Assembly: GCF_003626915.1 (NCBI RefSeq)
Contig: NZ_CP032570.1
Span: 2,722,136 to 2,786,135, forward strand
Origin: Tsuneonella amylolytica
GTDB lineage: Bacteria; Pseudomonadota; Alphaproteobacteria; Sphingomonadales; Sphingomonadaceae
Direction of reading: 5' to 3'
DNA length: 64,000 nucleotides
In this document: positions 1 through 9,385 of the stretch, one piece after another
How the letters are laid out: every line of letters begins with the position of its first letter
Position numbering within the stretch: position 1 is the first letter of the stretch
Position numbers and translations under genes: made by a program
The notes under the pieces: model-generated
Databases searched by the model: none
Told to the model about the DNA's origin: nothing
What the model saw: the letters and a program-made list of their open reading frames with translations, nothing else

Positions 1-1
1 C

Positions 2-952
2 CGTCATGTTGCGCTACGCCTCGGCCTGCGACAGATCGACGGCTTGCCGGCCCACGTAGCCGCACGGCTCCTGGCCGAGCGGGGGGAGCGCGGGGCCTTC
101 GACAGCGTGTCCGCCCTTCGCGACCGTGCCGGACTGTCGCCCGCGCATATCGAGCGGCTCGCCAGCGCCGACGCCTTCCAGTCGATCCACCTTCCGCGGC
201 GGCAGGCGCTGTGGGATGCGCGCAGCCTGGTGGGTGGGCCGGACCTGCCGCTGTTCGCCCACGTCGAAGCGCGCGACGAAGGCCGGGAAGCCCGACCTAC
301 CGCGCTTCCCCGGATGCCACTGTCCGAAGAAGTCGTCGCCGACTACCAGACCACCCGCCTCAGTCTGAAGGCTCACCCGATGGCCTTCCTGCGCGCCAGC
401 CTCGCCGAACGCGGTTTCGTGCGCGCCTGCGACCTGCGCGCGCGCAAGTTCCGGTCCATGGTGCAGGTCGCCGGCGTGGTGCTGATCCGCCAGCGGCCCG
501 GCAGCGCCAAGGGCGTATGCTTCATCACGCTGGAGGACGAGACAGGGGTCATCAACCTCGTCGTCTGGCCCGACCTCAAGGAGAAGCAGCGCAAGGTCGT
601 GATGGGCAGCCGCCTGATGGAAGTGCGCGGCCGGGTCGAATACGACGACGAGGTGATCCACGTGATCGCGAGCCACATGACCGACGCGACGCACGAACTC
701 CACCGCCTCAGCGACGATTTGCTGAAAGCCCCGATCGCGCGGGCGGATCATTGCAACAATCCGCTTCCCAGCAAGCTCAACCCCCGCGACGACCTGCGGA
801 CCGGGGCCGACGACCCTTACCAAAAACCGCCGGTGGAACCGTGGGAGCCGCCGCCCGCCAACAACCGCGAGTGCGGGTTCCACGGCCATCCTCGCGACAC
901 GCGCATCGTGCCGAAGCTGATGCCCCTGCCGCCGAGCCGCGACTTCCATTGA
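2..952 (+). CDS. dnaE2: Error-prone DNA polymerase DnaE2, C-terminal part
   Basis: This is the 3' end of a C-family DNA polymerase III alpha homologue. The frame is open through the left edge, so the N-terminal polymerase domains lie outside the window. The visible part holds the helix-hairpin-helix region (reading RQIDGLPAHVAARL), then an OB-fold beginning near FRSMVQVAGVVL with ITLEDETGVINLVVWP. It ends in a basic tail, HPRDTRIVPK through SRDFH, typical of DnaE2 rather than replicative DnaE. DnaE2 carries out SOS-induced translesion synthesis with ImuA and ImuB. Those partners would be expected just upstream, outside the window, which I cannot check. Family assignment is secure; the gene is partial only because of the window edge. 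Confidence 0.93.
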   Translation, partial: RHVALRLGLRQIDGLPAHVAARLLAERGERGAFDSVSALRDRAGLSPAHIERLASADAFQSIHLPRRQALWDARSLVGGPDLPLFAHVEARDEGREARPTALPRMPLSEEVVADYQTTRLSLKAHPMAFLRASLAERGFVRACDLRARKFRSMVQVAGVVLIRQRPGSAKGVCFITLEDETGVINLVVWPDLKEKQRKVVMGSRLMEVRGRVEYDDEVIHVIASHMTDATHELHRLSDDLLKAPIARADHCNNPLPSKLNPRDDLRTGADDPYQKPPVEPWEPPPANNRECGFHGHPRDTRIVPKLMPLPPSRDFH

Positions 953-1022
953 CGACGTCTCGATCCGGGGCGGCGGGGAAGGGGCGAGTGCATTGAGGCA
1001 CACAAGGTGGTACCGACGGCCC

Positions 1023-1436
1023 ATGCGCATCCTGACCGCCGCCGCCGCCGTGCTCTCGCTGTCCGCCACCGCCGCGGCTGCCTACGATCCCATCGTTCTC
1101 GAACGTGGCTGGTGGAGGGTCGCCGCTTTCAAAGGCGGGGACTGCACGGGCGAAGTCGGGACCAACGGCAAGTACACCGTGATCTCCGCCCGGGGCCTCG
1201 TCCCGGGGGAGCGTGCCGTTCTCACCATATCCAACGGCGACATGAAGCCGATCGTCCGAGCTGTCCGTGCCGATGCGTACGGACGTTGGCAGGACTATTA
1301 CATCCCCTTCCGCTACAATCGCGAAGGCGGGCTGGTTACGGCCACCGTTGCCGGAAGCAGCTGCGCCGTGCCGCTCGCTTTTGCGTGGACACCGGCGACG
1401 GGATGGGAAGAACCCGCACCCCTGCAGCCGCGCTGA
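1023..1436 (+). CDS. Secreted hypothetical protein
   Basis: A 137-residue protein of unknown function. The first 20 residues (MRILTAAAAVLSLSATAAAA) form a classic Sec signal peptide with a likely AAA cleavage site, so the mature protein should be periplasmic. The mature part contains two cysteines (in GGDCTG and GSSCAV) that could form a disulfide, and alternating hydrophobic and polar stretches suggest a small beta sandwich. I chose the ATG at 1023 over an upstream TTG at 993 because only the ATG places the signal peptide at the N-terminus. It follows dnaE2 by about 70 bases and precedes a LysE exporter by 37 bases. No family recognised. Confidence 0.7.
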   Translation: MRILTAAAAVLSLSATAAAAYDPIVLERGWWRVAAFKGGDCTGEVGTNGKYTVISARGLVPGERAVLTISNGDMKPIVRAVRADAYGRWQDYYIPFRYNREGGLVTATVAGSSCAVPLAFAWTPATGWEEPAPLQPR

Positions 1437-1473
1437 TTGCGCGTTCCGAGCTGCTGTCGTCCGCCTCGACCGC

Positions 1474-2109
1474 GTGATCGACCCCGAGCGCCTTGCCGCT
1501 TTCGCTGCGATGACCGCTGTCACCAGCCTGGTGCCGGGTCTGTCGATGCTGTTCGTCATGGCGCAGACCGTGGGGCGCGGATGGCGCGGCGGGGCGGCCG
1601 CGCTGGCAGGCATGCAGGTGGGGTACATCGTCTGGTGGGTTCTCGCCGCGCTGGGCCTCGGCACATTGGCGGCGGCGTTCCCGCTGGCCTTCACCGCTCT
1701 CGCAATCGGAGGGGCAGCCTACCTCGCCTGGCTCGGCATTGCGGCGCTGCGGCATGCGCTGGCGGCGGGACGGGACATCGCTGATGGAGCGCGAACGGCA
1801 CGTCCTTCCAAGGCAGCGTTCCGCGACGGCATTCTCGTCGCGATCAGCAATCCCAAGTCGCTCGTCTACATGGTCGCGCTGCTTCCACCGTTCATCGACC
1901 CGGACGCGGCAATCGTGCCCCAGATCGGCGTCCTCGCCATCACGGGCCTCGCGATCGACGTCGGCGTCGGTGCTGCCTACATCGCGGCGGGCAACAGGCT
2001 GGCCGGACGGATGCACGAACCCCGCATCCGCCGCCGTGTCGACATTGCCGTCGGTGCGACCTACTTGTTGATCGCCGTGGGAATTCTTGCCGACATGTTG
2101 CTGCGATGA
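1474..2109 (+). CDS. LysE/RhtB family amino-acid exporter
   Basis: A 211-residue inner-membrane protein with about six hydrophobic segments, the usual size for LysE/RhtB translocators that export amino acids or related small metabolites. The N-terminal region has the family pattern around VTSLVPGLSMLFVMAQTVGRG, and the central SNPKSLVYMVALLPPFID matches the conserved 'NPK' loop of the family. The frame is open further upstream over the preceding gene, but the GTG at 1474 gives the normal family N-terminus. Its stop overlaps the next start (ATGA at 2106-2109), so it is translationally coupled to the extensin-like gene. The substrate cannot be told from sequence. Confidence 0.85.
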   Translation: MIDPERLAAFAAMTAVTSLVPGLSMLFVMAQTVGRGWRGGAAALAGMQVGYIVWWVLAALGLGTLAAAFPLAFTALAIGGAAYLAWLGIAALRHALAAGRDIADGARTARPSKAAFRDGILVAISNPKSLVYMVALLPPFIDPDAAIVPQIGVLAITGLAIDVGVGAAYIAAGNRLAGRMHEPRIRRRVDIAVGATYLLIAVGILADMLLR

Positions 2110-2828
2110 GCCGCCGGCTCCCTCGCATGCGATTTTCGCCGTTCGACAACCTTGCCTTGCTCGCGCTGGTAGCCGCGGCGGTGCTGCTGGCCGGGAAGGG
2201 CTGGCTCGATGCGCATCCCGAGAGCAATCCGTGGGCCCCGCTCGATCTGCGCGATCCGCCGGGATGGGCGACCGCGCGCAAGATTGCCGACTTGCGTGGC
2301 AACCCGGCGGAATGTCGCGCGGTGCTGGAGCGCAGCGACGTCGCATTCCGTGCCCTCGATCCAGCCGGCGAAGGAGCATGCGCGCGGCCCGACCGGACGG
2401 TTCTCAGCGACTATCCGCTCGCTCCCGGTCGGCCGCCGACGACCTGCGTGGTCGCGGCGGGGCTGGAGTTGTGGCTGGACCGCTCGGTCCGGCCGGCGGC
2501 GGAGGAACTGGGGTCGCCCGTCGCCCGCATCGAGCACTACGGTGCTTATTCCTGCCGGCGTCTGTACGGTCGCGACAGCGGCCCTTGGAGCGAGCACGCG
2601 ACCGGGAACGCCATCGACATCGCCGGCTTCGTCCTCGAGGACGGGCGGCGCGTGTCGGTGCTGCGGGATTGGGAGGGCGACGATGCCGAAGCGATCTTCC
2701 TTCGCCGTGTACGCGACGGCGCCTGCCAGTCGTTCGGCACCGTCCTCAGCCCTGACTACAACGCCGCGCACCGCGACCACTTGCATCTCGACCAGCAGGC
2801 GCGGGGTTTCGGCGGCGTCTGTCGCTAG
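2106..2828 (+). CDS. Extensin-like C-terminal domain protein
   Basis: A 240-residue protein with one N-terminal membrane segment (about residues 15-30) and an extensin-like C-terminal domain of the family common in alphaproteobacteria. The diagnostic pieces are SEHATGNAIDIAG (162-174) and HRDHLHLD (222-229). Their His and Asp residues resemble the metal-binding sites of LAS/D-Ala-D-Ala peptidase folds, suggesting a periplasmic peptidoglycan-related role; this is inference, since the family is not well characterised. Several cysteines (70, 92, 114, 150, 207, 239) point to disulfides in the periplasm. The start overlaps the stop of the LysE gene by four bases. Confidence 0.85.
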   Translation: MSRRLPRMRFSPFDNLALLALVAAAVLLAGKGWLDAHPESNPWAPLDLRDPPGWATARKIADLRGNPAECRAVLERSDVAFRALDPAGEGACARPDRTVLSDYPLAPGRPPTTCVVAAGLELWLDRSVRPAAEELGSPVARIEHYGAYSCRRLYGRDSGPWSEHATGNAIDIAGFVLEDGRRVSVLRDWEGDDAEAIFLRRVRDGACQSFGTVLSPDYNAAHRDHLHLDQQARGFGGVCR

Positions 2829-3143
2829 CTAGCCATCCGCGAGAAGGCGCTCGAACGATTCGCGCGCAGCACGTGACTCGGGACACATCTCGCCGGTTTC
2901 GCGGCAGTGCGCTTCCATCGCCTCCACGCCCTTCCTTTGTTCCTGCACGAAGAACGGATCGCGGCGGACCCTGGGCGAGAACACCGCCCGGCGGTCGCGT
3001 TCGATCCGGTCAGTGTCGCGCAAATCCGGGGCAGCTGCCTCGCGGCCGATGAATTGCGCGATGCCCAGGCCGGCGGCGAAGGCGAGGACGAGCAGCGCCA
3101 CGAGGGCGAGCGGGTTTACGCGCACGACATCCCGGCCGAGCAA
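2829..3143 (-). CDS. Small single-span membrane protein after phoB
   Basis: A short protein (up to 104 residues) with one hydrophobic segment near the N-terminus (LALVALLVLAFAAGLGIAQF) followed by a charged soluble tail with two cysteines (HCRETGEMC). It starts 10 bases after the phoB stop on the same strand, so it is probably the last gene of the pho cluster transcript. The start is uncertain: TTG at 3143 gives 104 residues, and a GTG at 3125 would remove six. It ends immediately next to the convergent extensin-like gene. No family recognised. Confidence 0.55.
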   Translation of the reverse strand: MLGRDVVRVNPLALVALLVLAFAAGLGIAQFIGREAAAPDLRDTDRIERDRRAVFSPRVRRDPFFVQEQRKGVEAMEAHCRETGEMCPESRAARESFERLLADG

Positions 3144-3153
3144 ACCTGCGCGA

Positions 3154-3840
3154 TCATCCTTCCAGCGAATAACCGGCGCTGCGGACGGTGCGGATCGGGT
3201 CCTTCGCTCCGTCGATCGCGATCGCCTGGCGCAGGCGGCGAATGTGGACGTCGACCGTGCGCAGCTCGATCTCGCTTTCGGTGCCCCACACGCCGTCGAG
3301 CAACTGGCCGCGGCTGAACACCCGGCCCGGGCTTTCCATCAGGAACTTCAGGAGGCGGTACTCGGTGGGGCCAAGGTGCAGGGCCTGTCCACGCCGGGTG
3401 ACGCGGTGGGCCACCGGGTCGAGCGACAGTTCGCCGACCGCGATGCTTTCGCCGGCGAGCGCGGGGCGAATTCGGCGCAAGACGGCGGCGACGCGGGCGA
3501 GGAGCTCGCGCGGAGAGAACGGTTTGGTCAGGTAGTCGTCGGCGCCGGTTTCCAGCCCGCGGATCTTGTCGTCCTCGGTCTCGCGCGCGGTGAGCATGAT
3601 GATCGGCACGTGCGCCGTCGATTTGTCCCGGCGCAGGCGGCGGCAGACTTCAATTCCGCTCGTGCCTTCGATCATCCAGTCGAGGATGATGACGTCGGGC
3701 AGCTCTTCTGCGGCCAGGAGCAGCGCCTCGTCGCCGTCGGACGTGGCGCGAACCGCGTAGCCCTCGTTGGCGAACCGGTATTCGAGCAGCTCTGCGAGCG
3801 CGGGATCGTCTTCGACGAGAAGGAGCTTTGCGGCGGTCAT
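3154..3840 (-). CDS. phoB: Phosphate regulon response regulator PhoB
   Basis: A 228-residue OmpR-type response regulator. The receiver domain spans about 5-120 with acidic residues E10, D11, D12, the phosphoacceptor D54 (in IILDWMIEG) and K106 (in LTKPFSP). The winged-helix domain follows (about 130-226) with the recognition-helix region ELRTVDVHIRRLR. Together with the adjacent pstCAB-phoU and phoR this identifies PhoB rather than another OmpR regulator. Phosphorylated by PhoR under phosphate limitation, it binds Pho boxes such as the one seen before pstC. It is the sixth gene of the minus-strand cluster, 61 bases after phoU. Confidence 0.95.
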   Translation of the reverse strand: MTAAKLLLVEDDPALAELLEYRFANEGYAVRATSDGDEALLLAAEELPDVIILDWMIEGTSGIEVCRRLRRDKSTAHVPIIMLTARETEDDKIRGLETGADDYLTKPFSPRELLARVAAVLRRIRPALAGESIAVGELSLDPVAHRVTRRGQALHLGPTEYRLLKFLMESPGRVFSRGQLLDGVWGTESEIELRTVDVHIRRLRQAIAIDGAKDPIRTVRSAGYSLEG

Positions 3841-3901
3841 CGAGCGTTACCAGACACCCGGAATGTTACGCTTTCACGACCACAATGCGTCGCCCTTACC
3901 G

Positions 3902-4567
3902 TCAATCGTCGACATCGGCCGGATACGAACCGGTGGCGGCAAAGTAGACCATTTCGGCGACGTTGGTCGCATGGTCGCCGATGCGTTCGATGTTGCGGGC
4001 AACGAACAGCAACTGCGCGGCAGAGCTGATGGTCGAGGGGTTCTCGACCATGTGGCTCACGAGATTGCGAAAGATCGATTCGTAGAAGTTGTCGACCTTG
4101 GCGTCGGCGGCGATGACTTCGCGGGCGAGGTCCGCATCGCGAGCGGCGTAGGCGGTCAGGACGTCGTGGACCATCTCGGCGGCAAGCTCACCCATTGCGG
4201 GGACCAGCGTGAGGGGGCCGAACTTCTTGCGGTCCTCGATCTTGCGCGCAGCCTTGGCGATGGCCTTCGAGTAGTCGCCGATGCGCTCGACCACACCGGC
4301 GATCTTCAGCGCGGCGATCACTTCGCGCAGGTCGTCGGCCATGGGCGCACGCAGCGCGATGATGCGCACCGCCAGCTTGTCCACTTCCGATTCGATCGCG
4401 TCGATCTTCTTGTCGTCGGCCACGATCCGGTCGGCCAGCGCGTCGTCGCCGGTTACGAGCGCGTCCATTGCGTTCTGGACCGCGAGCTCCGCCATGCCGC
4501 CCATCTCGGCGATGAGACCGCGCAGCCGGGTGATGTCCTCGTCGAATGCCTTGACCGTATGTTCCAT
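3902..4567 (-). CDS. phoU: Phosphate signalling regulator PhoU
   Basis: A 221-residue cytoplasmic protein made of two repeated three-helix PhoU units (about 10-110 and 115-215). The repeat motifs are visible as ALKIAGVVERIGDYSKAIAK and FVARNIERIGDHATNVAEMV, whose E/D positions bind metal in characterised PhoU proteins. PhoU links the state of the PstSCAB transporter to PhoR and keeps the regulon off when phosphate is plentiful. It follows pstB by 14 bases and precedes phoB. Length and sequence are typical of alphaproteobacterial PhoU. Confidence 0.95.
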   Translation of the reverse strand: MEHTVKAFDEDITRLRGLIAEMGGMAELAVQNAMDALVTGDDALADRIVADDKKIDAIESEVDKLAVRIIALRAPMADDLREVIAALKIAGVVERIGDYSKAIAKAARKIEDRKKFGPLTLVPAMGELAAEMVHDVLTAYAARDADLAREVIAADAKVDNFYESIFRNLVSHMVENPSTISSAAQLLFVARNIERIGDHATNVAEMVYFAATGSYPADVDD

Positions 4568-4581
4568 GTGCCTGTCGTCCC

Positions 4582-5370
4582 TCAGCCGTAGCGGCCGGTG
4601 ATGTAATCCTTTGTCCGGGTTTCGAACGGATTGGTGAAGATGTCCGACGTCCGCCCGTATTCCACCATGTCGCCAAGGTGAAAGAACGCGGTCCGCTGGC
4701 TGACCCGCGCGGCCTGCTGCATCGAGTGGGTGACGATGACGATCGCGTAGTTGCCGCGCAGTTCGTCGATCAGTTCCTCGATCTTCGCCGTCGCTATGGG
4801 GTCGAGCGCGGAGCAGGGTTCGTCCATCAGGATGACCTCAGGGTCGACCGCGATGGCGCGCGCGATGCACAGGCGCTGCTGCTGGCCGCCCGACAGCGCG
4901 GTGCCGCTGTCAGTCAGGCGGTCCTTGACCTCTTCCCACAAACCCGCGCGGCGCAGCGACCGTTCGACGATTGCGTCGAGTTCCGCCTTCCCTTCGGCCA
5001 GGCCGTGGATGCGCGGACCGTAGGCGATGTTCTCGTAGATCGTCTTGGGGAATGGATTGGGCTTCTGGAACACCATGCCCACCCGTGCGCGCAGTTGCAC
5101 GACGTCCATCTTCGACCGGTAGATATCCTCCCCGTCGAGCTCGATCGTCCCTTCCACCCGGGCGGAAGGGATCGTGTCGTTCATGCGGTTAAGCGTGCGC
5201 AGGAAGGTCGACTTGCCGCAGCCCGACGGGCCGATGAAGGCGGTGACGTACTTCGACGGAATGTCGATCGAGACGTTCTTGATCGCCTGCTTCGCGCCGT
5301 AGAACACCGACACATCGGTCGCGCGGATTTTCGCGTCGGTCTTTTCTAGGTTCTGATGGACTACGGTCAC
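4582..5370 (-). CDS. pstB: Phosphate ABC transporter ATPase PstB
   Basis: A 262-residue ATPase that powers high-affinity phosphate import with PstA and PstC. It shows Walker [10 protein letters not shown] (47-55), the ABC signature LSGGQQQRL (159-167), Walker B VILMDEP (179-185) and the switch histidine in IVTHSMQQ. The chosen start is the GTG at 5368-5370, which overlaps the pstA stop (GTGA) and gives the normal PstB length. The same frame stays open far upstream across pstA, but that part is an antisense-free shadow and not protein. Sequence identity to the PstB family is unmistakable. Confidence 0.96.
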   Translation of the reverse strand: MTVVHQNLEKTDAKIRATDVSVFYGAKQAIKNVSIDIPSKYVTAFIGPSGCGKSTFLRTLNRMNDTIPSARVEGTIELDGEDIYRSKMDVVQLRARVGMVFQKPNPFPKTIYENIAYGPRIHGLAEGKAELDAIVERSLRRAGLWEEVKDRLTDSGTALSGGQQQRLCIARAIAVDPEVILMDEPCSALDPIATAKIEELIDELRGNYAIVIVTHSMQQAARVSQRTAFFHLGDMVEYGRTSDIFTNPFETRTKDYITGRYG

Positions 5371-6635
5371 CACGTTTTCTCGAACTTGTTGCGCAGGTAG
5401 ATTGCGAGCCCGTTCATCACGAGCAGGAACAGCAGTAGCACGATAATCGCCGCGGATGTGCGCGCGACGAAGCCGCGGTCGATTTCGTCGGACCACAGGA
5501 AAATCTGCACCGGCAGAACCGTCGCCGGCGAGGTGAAGCCGCTGGGCGGTGTGGCGACGAATGCGCGCATGCCGATCATCAGGAGCGGCGCGGTCTCGCC
5601 CAGCGCGCGGGCCATGCCGATGATCGTGCCGGTCAGGATGCCGGGCAGGGCAAGCGGCAGGACGTGGTGGAACACGACCTGCACCGGGCTTGCGCCGATG
5701 GCCAGCGCGCCGTCGCGGATGCTGGGCGGTACCGCCTTGATCGCGTTGCGGCCCGCGATGACGATGACCGGCATCGTCATCAACGCCAGGGTCATGCCGC
5801 CGATCAGCGGGGCGGATCGCAGGTTCGGGAAGATCCACAGGAATACCGCGAGCCCCAGCAGGCCGAAGATGATCGAAGGCACCGCGGCGAGGTTGTTGAT
5901 CGATACCTCGATAAGGTCGGTCCAGCGGTTCTTTGGCGCGTATTCCTCCAGATAGAGCGCGGCCAGAACACCGATCGGGAAGGCGAGCAGCAGCGTGACG
6001 AACATCGTCAGCATCGAACCCTTCAGCGCGCCCCAAATGCCGACGGCCTGCGGATCGGTCGCATCGGAACGGGACAGGAAGCCCGGATCGAACGCGCGCT
6101 TCAGCTTGCCGTCGTTTTTCAGTTGGGCCGCGAGTGCGCGGTCCTGCGGCGAGCCTTCGCCGTCGAGGCCGGCGGCAAGATCGGACCCTGCGGGAAGGGC
6201 CAGCGTCTCGGTCCGGCGGAGGAGCGATGGATCGTCGATGATCGCCGTGCCCACTTCGCGCCACGCATCGCCCGACAGTTCGGACGCGGCCTGTTCGCCG
6301 AGCGACTTGGCCGCGAAGAATTCGACGACCTGTGGCAGACCCTGACCTTCGAGACTGCGCATGATCTCGGCCTGGTCGGAGGCGGTCGGGTCGATGCTGA
6401 GACCTGCCTGCGTGAAATCGATCGGGACTTGGACCTCGGCGCGCTGGAAACCGCTGGCGCCGTTGACGACCATCGTCGTCAACAGGAACAGCAGCACGGC
6501 GACCGACACCAGAATGGCGCCGAGGCCGAGCCACTTGAAACGCTTTTCGGCGCGGTACCGCTTCTTCAGCCGAGCTTCGAACGCGGGCGTACGGGTCGGC
6601 GTGCGCGAAGGGGGGAGGGGGGCGGCGTCACTCAT
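5367..6635 (-). CDS. pstA: Phosphate ABC transporter permease PstA (long form)
   Basis: A 422-residue permease, much longer than the roughly 300 residues of enteric PstA. The extra length is N-terminal: one membrane segment (about 34-58) and a periplasmic region of some 140 residues (about 60-200), as in the DUF3333-containing PstA proteins of alphaproteobacteria. The permease core follows, with the binding-protein-dependent transport EAA loop near [20 protein letters not shown]. It overlaps pstC by eight bases and pstB by four, so the three are translationally coupled. No pstS lies in this window, so the phosphate-binding protein must be encoded elsewhere. Confidence 0.94.
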   Translation of the reverse strand: MSDAAPLPPSRTPTRTPAFEARLKKRYRAEKRFKWLGLGAILVSVAVLLFLLTTMVVNGASGFQRAEVQVPIDFTQAGLSIDPTASDQAEIMRSLEGQGLPQVVEFFAAKSLGEQAASELSGDAWREVGTAIIDDPSLLRRTETLALPAGSDLAAGLDGEGSPQDRALAAQLKNDGKLKRAFDPGFLSRSDATDPQAVGIWGALKGSMLTMFVTLLLAFPIGVLAALYLEEYAPKNRWTDLIEVSINNLAAVPSIIFGLLGLAVFLWIFPNLRSAPLIGGMTLALMTMPVIVIAGRNAIKAVPPSIRDGALAIGASPVQVVFHHVLPLALPGILTGTIIGMARALGETAPLLMIGMRAFVATPPSGFTSPATVLPVQIFLWSDEIDRGFVARTSAAIIVLLLFLLVMNGLAIYLRNKFEKTW

Positions 6636-8013
6636 AAGCTTCGCGGAACCGCTTGACGACGCGCAAGGCGACGAAATTCAGCGCCAGCGTCACGAGGAAA
6701 AGGACGAACCCGAGCGCGAAAGCGCTGAGCGTGGCGGGATGGTCGAAGCTGCCTTCGCCGGTCAACATCGCGACGATCTGGACGGTAACGGTCGTCATCG
6801 AATCGAGCGGGTTGGCGCTGAGGTTGGCGGCCGTCGAAGCGGCCATCACCACGATCATCGTTTCGCCGATGGCCCGGCTGACCGCGAGCATGACGCCCGC
6901 GACGATACCCGGCAGAGCGGCGGGGATCAGGACGCGGCGGATCGTCTCCGACTTGGTGGCGCCCATCGCCAGGCTACCGTCGCGCATCGCCTGCGGCACG
7001 GCGGCGATGCTGTCGTCGGCCATCGAGGATACGAAGGGGATGATCATCACGCCCATTACCAGACCCGCCGCGAGAGCGCTTTCCGAACTGGCGTTGGCGA
7101 CACCCAGCGATTGGGCGGCATCGCGGATCGCCGGCGCAACGGTCAGTGCGGCGAAATAGCCGTAGACCACCGTCGGCACGCCCGCGAGAATCTCCAGCGC
7201 CGGCTTCAGCCATTTGCGGTACGAAGGCTTGGCATACTGGGTGAGGTAGATCGCGCTCATCAACCCGAGCGGGATGGCGACGATCATCGCGATGATCGCG
7301 CCGATGAAGATCGTGCCCCAGAACAACGGGATCGCCCCGTATCGTGTGCCGTCGGCGGATTCGGCGGCGGCCATCGGATCGGGTGCCCAGTGGGTGCCGA
7401 ACAGGAAGTCGATCGGCGAGATCATGCCGAAGAACCGGACCGTCTCGAACACGAGGCTGGCGAGGATGCCGAGCGTGGTCAGGATGGCGACCAGCGAGGC
7501 TAGCAGCAGGATCGCGAGCACGATCCGCTCCACTTTCGTGCGCGCGGTGAATTGCGGCTTCAGCCTCAGGAACGCGAATGCCCCCGCCGCGACGGCGATA
7601 CCGAGGGTCGCCAGGATCCCGATCAGGCGAAAGCGGGCGATCGCCGCCCGGTATGGCTCGACCAATGCGGCGGCATCGGGATGCGAGACCATCCCCGACG
7701 CGCCGGTCGCGACGGCGCGCGCCTGCGCCAGGATAGCGTTCCGCTGGAAGTCGAACGCAGGGAGGTTCGCTGCGGCTGGATCGGTGAGCACTGCCTGCGT
7801 AACCAGGCCGGGAGCGAACGCGCTCCACAGAGCGAGAAAGACGAGAAGCGGCACCGCGATCCACAGCGCCACGTACCACCCATGATAGTTCGGCAACGCC
7901 GCCAGCCGCTGCGCGCCGTTTGCCGAGCGGAAGCTCCAGGCACGCGCACGGCCGGCGAGCCATCCCGCGAGCGCGAGCCCGATCGTCAGCAGAAGGAGAA
8001 GCGAGGCGGACAT
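6628..8013 (-). CDS. pstC: Phosphate ABC transporter permease PstC (long form)
   Basis: A 461-residue permease with an N-terminal extension carrying further membrane segments (starting SLLLLLTIGLALAGWLAG) before the usual PstC core. The EAA loop is visible near VPQAMRDGSLAMGATKSETI, and SRAIGETMIVVMAAS is a conserved PstC stretch. It is the first transporter gene and lies 90 bases downstream of phoR; the spacer holds a Pho box (8095-8111). PstC and PstA together form the membrane channel for phosphate import. The long N-terminus is common in alphaproteobacteria and is not a fusion artefact. Confidence 0.94.
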   Translation of the reverse strand: MSASLLLLLTIGLALAGWLAGRARAWSFRSANGAQRLAALPNYHGWYVALWIAVPLLVFLALWSAFAPGLVTQAVLTDPAAANLPAFDFQRNAILAQARAVATGASGMVSHPDAAALVEPYRAAIARFRLIGILATLGIAVAAGAFAFLRLKPQFTARTKVERIVLAILLLASLVAILTTLGILASLVFETVRFFGMISPIDFLFGTHWAPDPMAAAESADGTRYGAIPLFWGTIFIGAIIAMIVAIPLGLMSAIYLTQYAKPSYRKWLKPALEILAGVPTVVYGYFAALTVAPAIRDAAQSLGVANASSESALAAGLVMGVMIIPFVSSMADDSIAAVPQAMRDGSLAMGATKSETIRRVLIPAALPGIVAGVMLAVSRAIGETMIVVMAASTAANLSANPLDSMTTVTVQIVAMLTGEGSFDHPATLSAFALGFVLFLVTLALNFVALRVVKRFREAYE

Positions 8014-8094
8014 GAAATCAGGGTTCGGAACTTCGGTCGTGAACGGGAATCGCCGCGGAAGCGCGCATCGACAGTGCGCCGATGCGTAGTTTGC

Positions 8095-8111
8095 ATGACA
8101 GGTTCATGACA
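8095..8111 (-). promoter_or_regulatory. Pho box upstream of pstC
   Basis: On the minus strand two perfect TGTCAT half-sites occur 11 bases apart (TGTCATGAACCTGTCAT). This is the classic direct-repeat geometry of a PhoB-binding site. The site overlaps the stop codon of phoR and lies about 82 bases before the pstC start. PhoB probably acts here in place of a good -35 box to induce pstCAB-phoU-phoB, which gives autoregulation of phoB. phoR, upstream of the site, would be transcribed separately. Confidence 0.88.
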
Positions 8112-9300
8112 ACCCTTCGCTGTCGCTCGTGTGCAGCGGAATGCGGACCGCCACTGTCGTGCCTTCGCCTACAGCGCTCTCGATGTCGAGCCTGCCGCGG
8201 TGACGCTCCACGATATGCTTCACGATCGCGAGGCCCAGACCCGTTCCGCCCGATGCGCGGCTGCGGCCGGGATCGGTCCGATAGAATCGGCGCGTGAGGT
8301 GCGGCAGATGCTCTGCCGGGATGCCTTCGCCTTCGTCCGCAACGGTCAGCCGGGCGGTATCCTTTTGCCCCAGGGCCAGAGTGACGAGGACGTTGCCGGT
8401 TTCCGCCCCGTACTTGAGTCCGTTGTCGACGAGGTTGCGGACGAGCTGCTCGAGCTGCTGCGCATCGCCCCGCACAACGAGACCGGGTTCCGTTTCGAGA
8501 ACCAGCCGCCCGGTCCTCTCGGCTCCGGCGGCATCGCGCGCGGCTCGTTCGACCAGCGGTGCCAGGTCTATTTCGTCCGACGGCTGGTCGTGCTTCTCCG
8601 CCTCGATGCGGGAGAGCGACATCAGATCGTCGACCAGCCCTTTCAGGCGCCGCGATTCGCGCAGGATCGTGCCCAGGAACCGCTCGCGCATGGCCGGGTC
8701 GCCCGACCCGTTCTCCTCGGCCAGCGTCTCGGCATATCCAATGATCGAGGCAAGCGGGGTACGCAGTTCGTGACTGGCATTCGCCACGAAGTCGGTATGC
8801 GCCCGGCCGATGTCGGCCTCGGCGGTATGGTTGATGAGTTCGATCACCGCCATGTCGCGCGTGAGCGGCTGGCGGCTGACACGCCAGATGTCGTTGCGGC
8901 GAGCGAGACCTTTGACGATGGTGGCGTCGGGGCGGGGCTTGTCGATCAGGGCGACCGCGGCGGGGTGTCGCAGCGCCACGCGGACATCCTGGCCTAGGAT
9001 ATGGGAGCCCAGCACCTCGCGGGCCGCCTGGTTGGCGATCGCGATTCGCCCTTTTTCGGTCAGCAACAACGGCGTGCCGGAGTGTTCGATGAGTTCGCCC
9101 ATCGAATCGCGGCTGAACCCTGGATTGGGGTCGACGGGCGCGATCGGGGGTGGCTCAGCGATGGCGAGCCAGAGCGATCCGAACCAGAGAAGTAGCACGG
9201 CCAGCGCCAGCCACGGCTGTTCGCCGAGGATGAGCATGCCCAGGGCGCCAACGACCGCGAGCGCGATGCCCGGAAGGGGGAGGGGGCGGCGGGGCTCCAT
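8104..9300 (-). CDS. phoR: Phosphate regulon sensor histidine kinase PhoR
   Basis: A 398-residue membrane-anchored kinase. Two closely spaced hydrophobic segments lie at the N-terminus (within residues 8-48, around ALAVVGALGMLIL and LAVLLLWFGSLWL). A PAS-like region follows, then the H box NASHELRTPLASIIGY with the phosphoaccepting His. The ATPase domain has the N box (LVRNLVDNGLKYG), G1 (DEGEGIP) and G2 (GGTGLGLAIVK). I placed the start at the ATG at 9300; the open frame extends further upstream but only across the tRNA-Glu gene. It phosphorylates PhoB when phosphate is scarce. Confidence 0.93.
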   Translation of the reverse strand: MEPRRPLPLPGIALAVVGALGMLILGEQPWLALAVLLLWFGSLWLAIAEPPPIAPVDPNPGFSRDSMGELIEHSGTPLLLTEKGRIAIANQAAREVLGSHILGQDVRVALRHPAAVALIDKPRPDATIVKGLARRNDIWRVSRQPLTRDMAVIELINHTAEADIGRAHTDFVANASHELRTPLASIIGYAETLAEENGSGDPAMRERFLGTILRESRRLKGLVDDLMSLSRIEAEKHDQPSDEIDLAPLVERAARDAAGAERTGRLVLETEPGLVVRGDAQQLEQLVRNLVDNGLKYGAETGNVLVTLALGQKDTARLTVADEGEGIPAEHLPHLTRRFYRTDPGRSRASGGTGLGLAIVKHIVERHRGRLDIESAVGEGTTVAVRIPLHTSDSEGLS

Positions 9301-9385
9301 CGCGCGCGGCCCTAGCGATGCAATGAGGCACACGCCAGTCTCTTGCGCACCTGTCACAAACGACGGGAAGCCGGCGATGGGAAGG

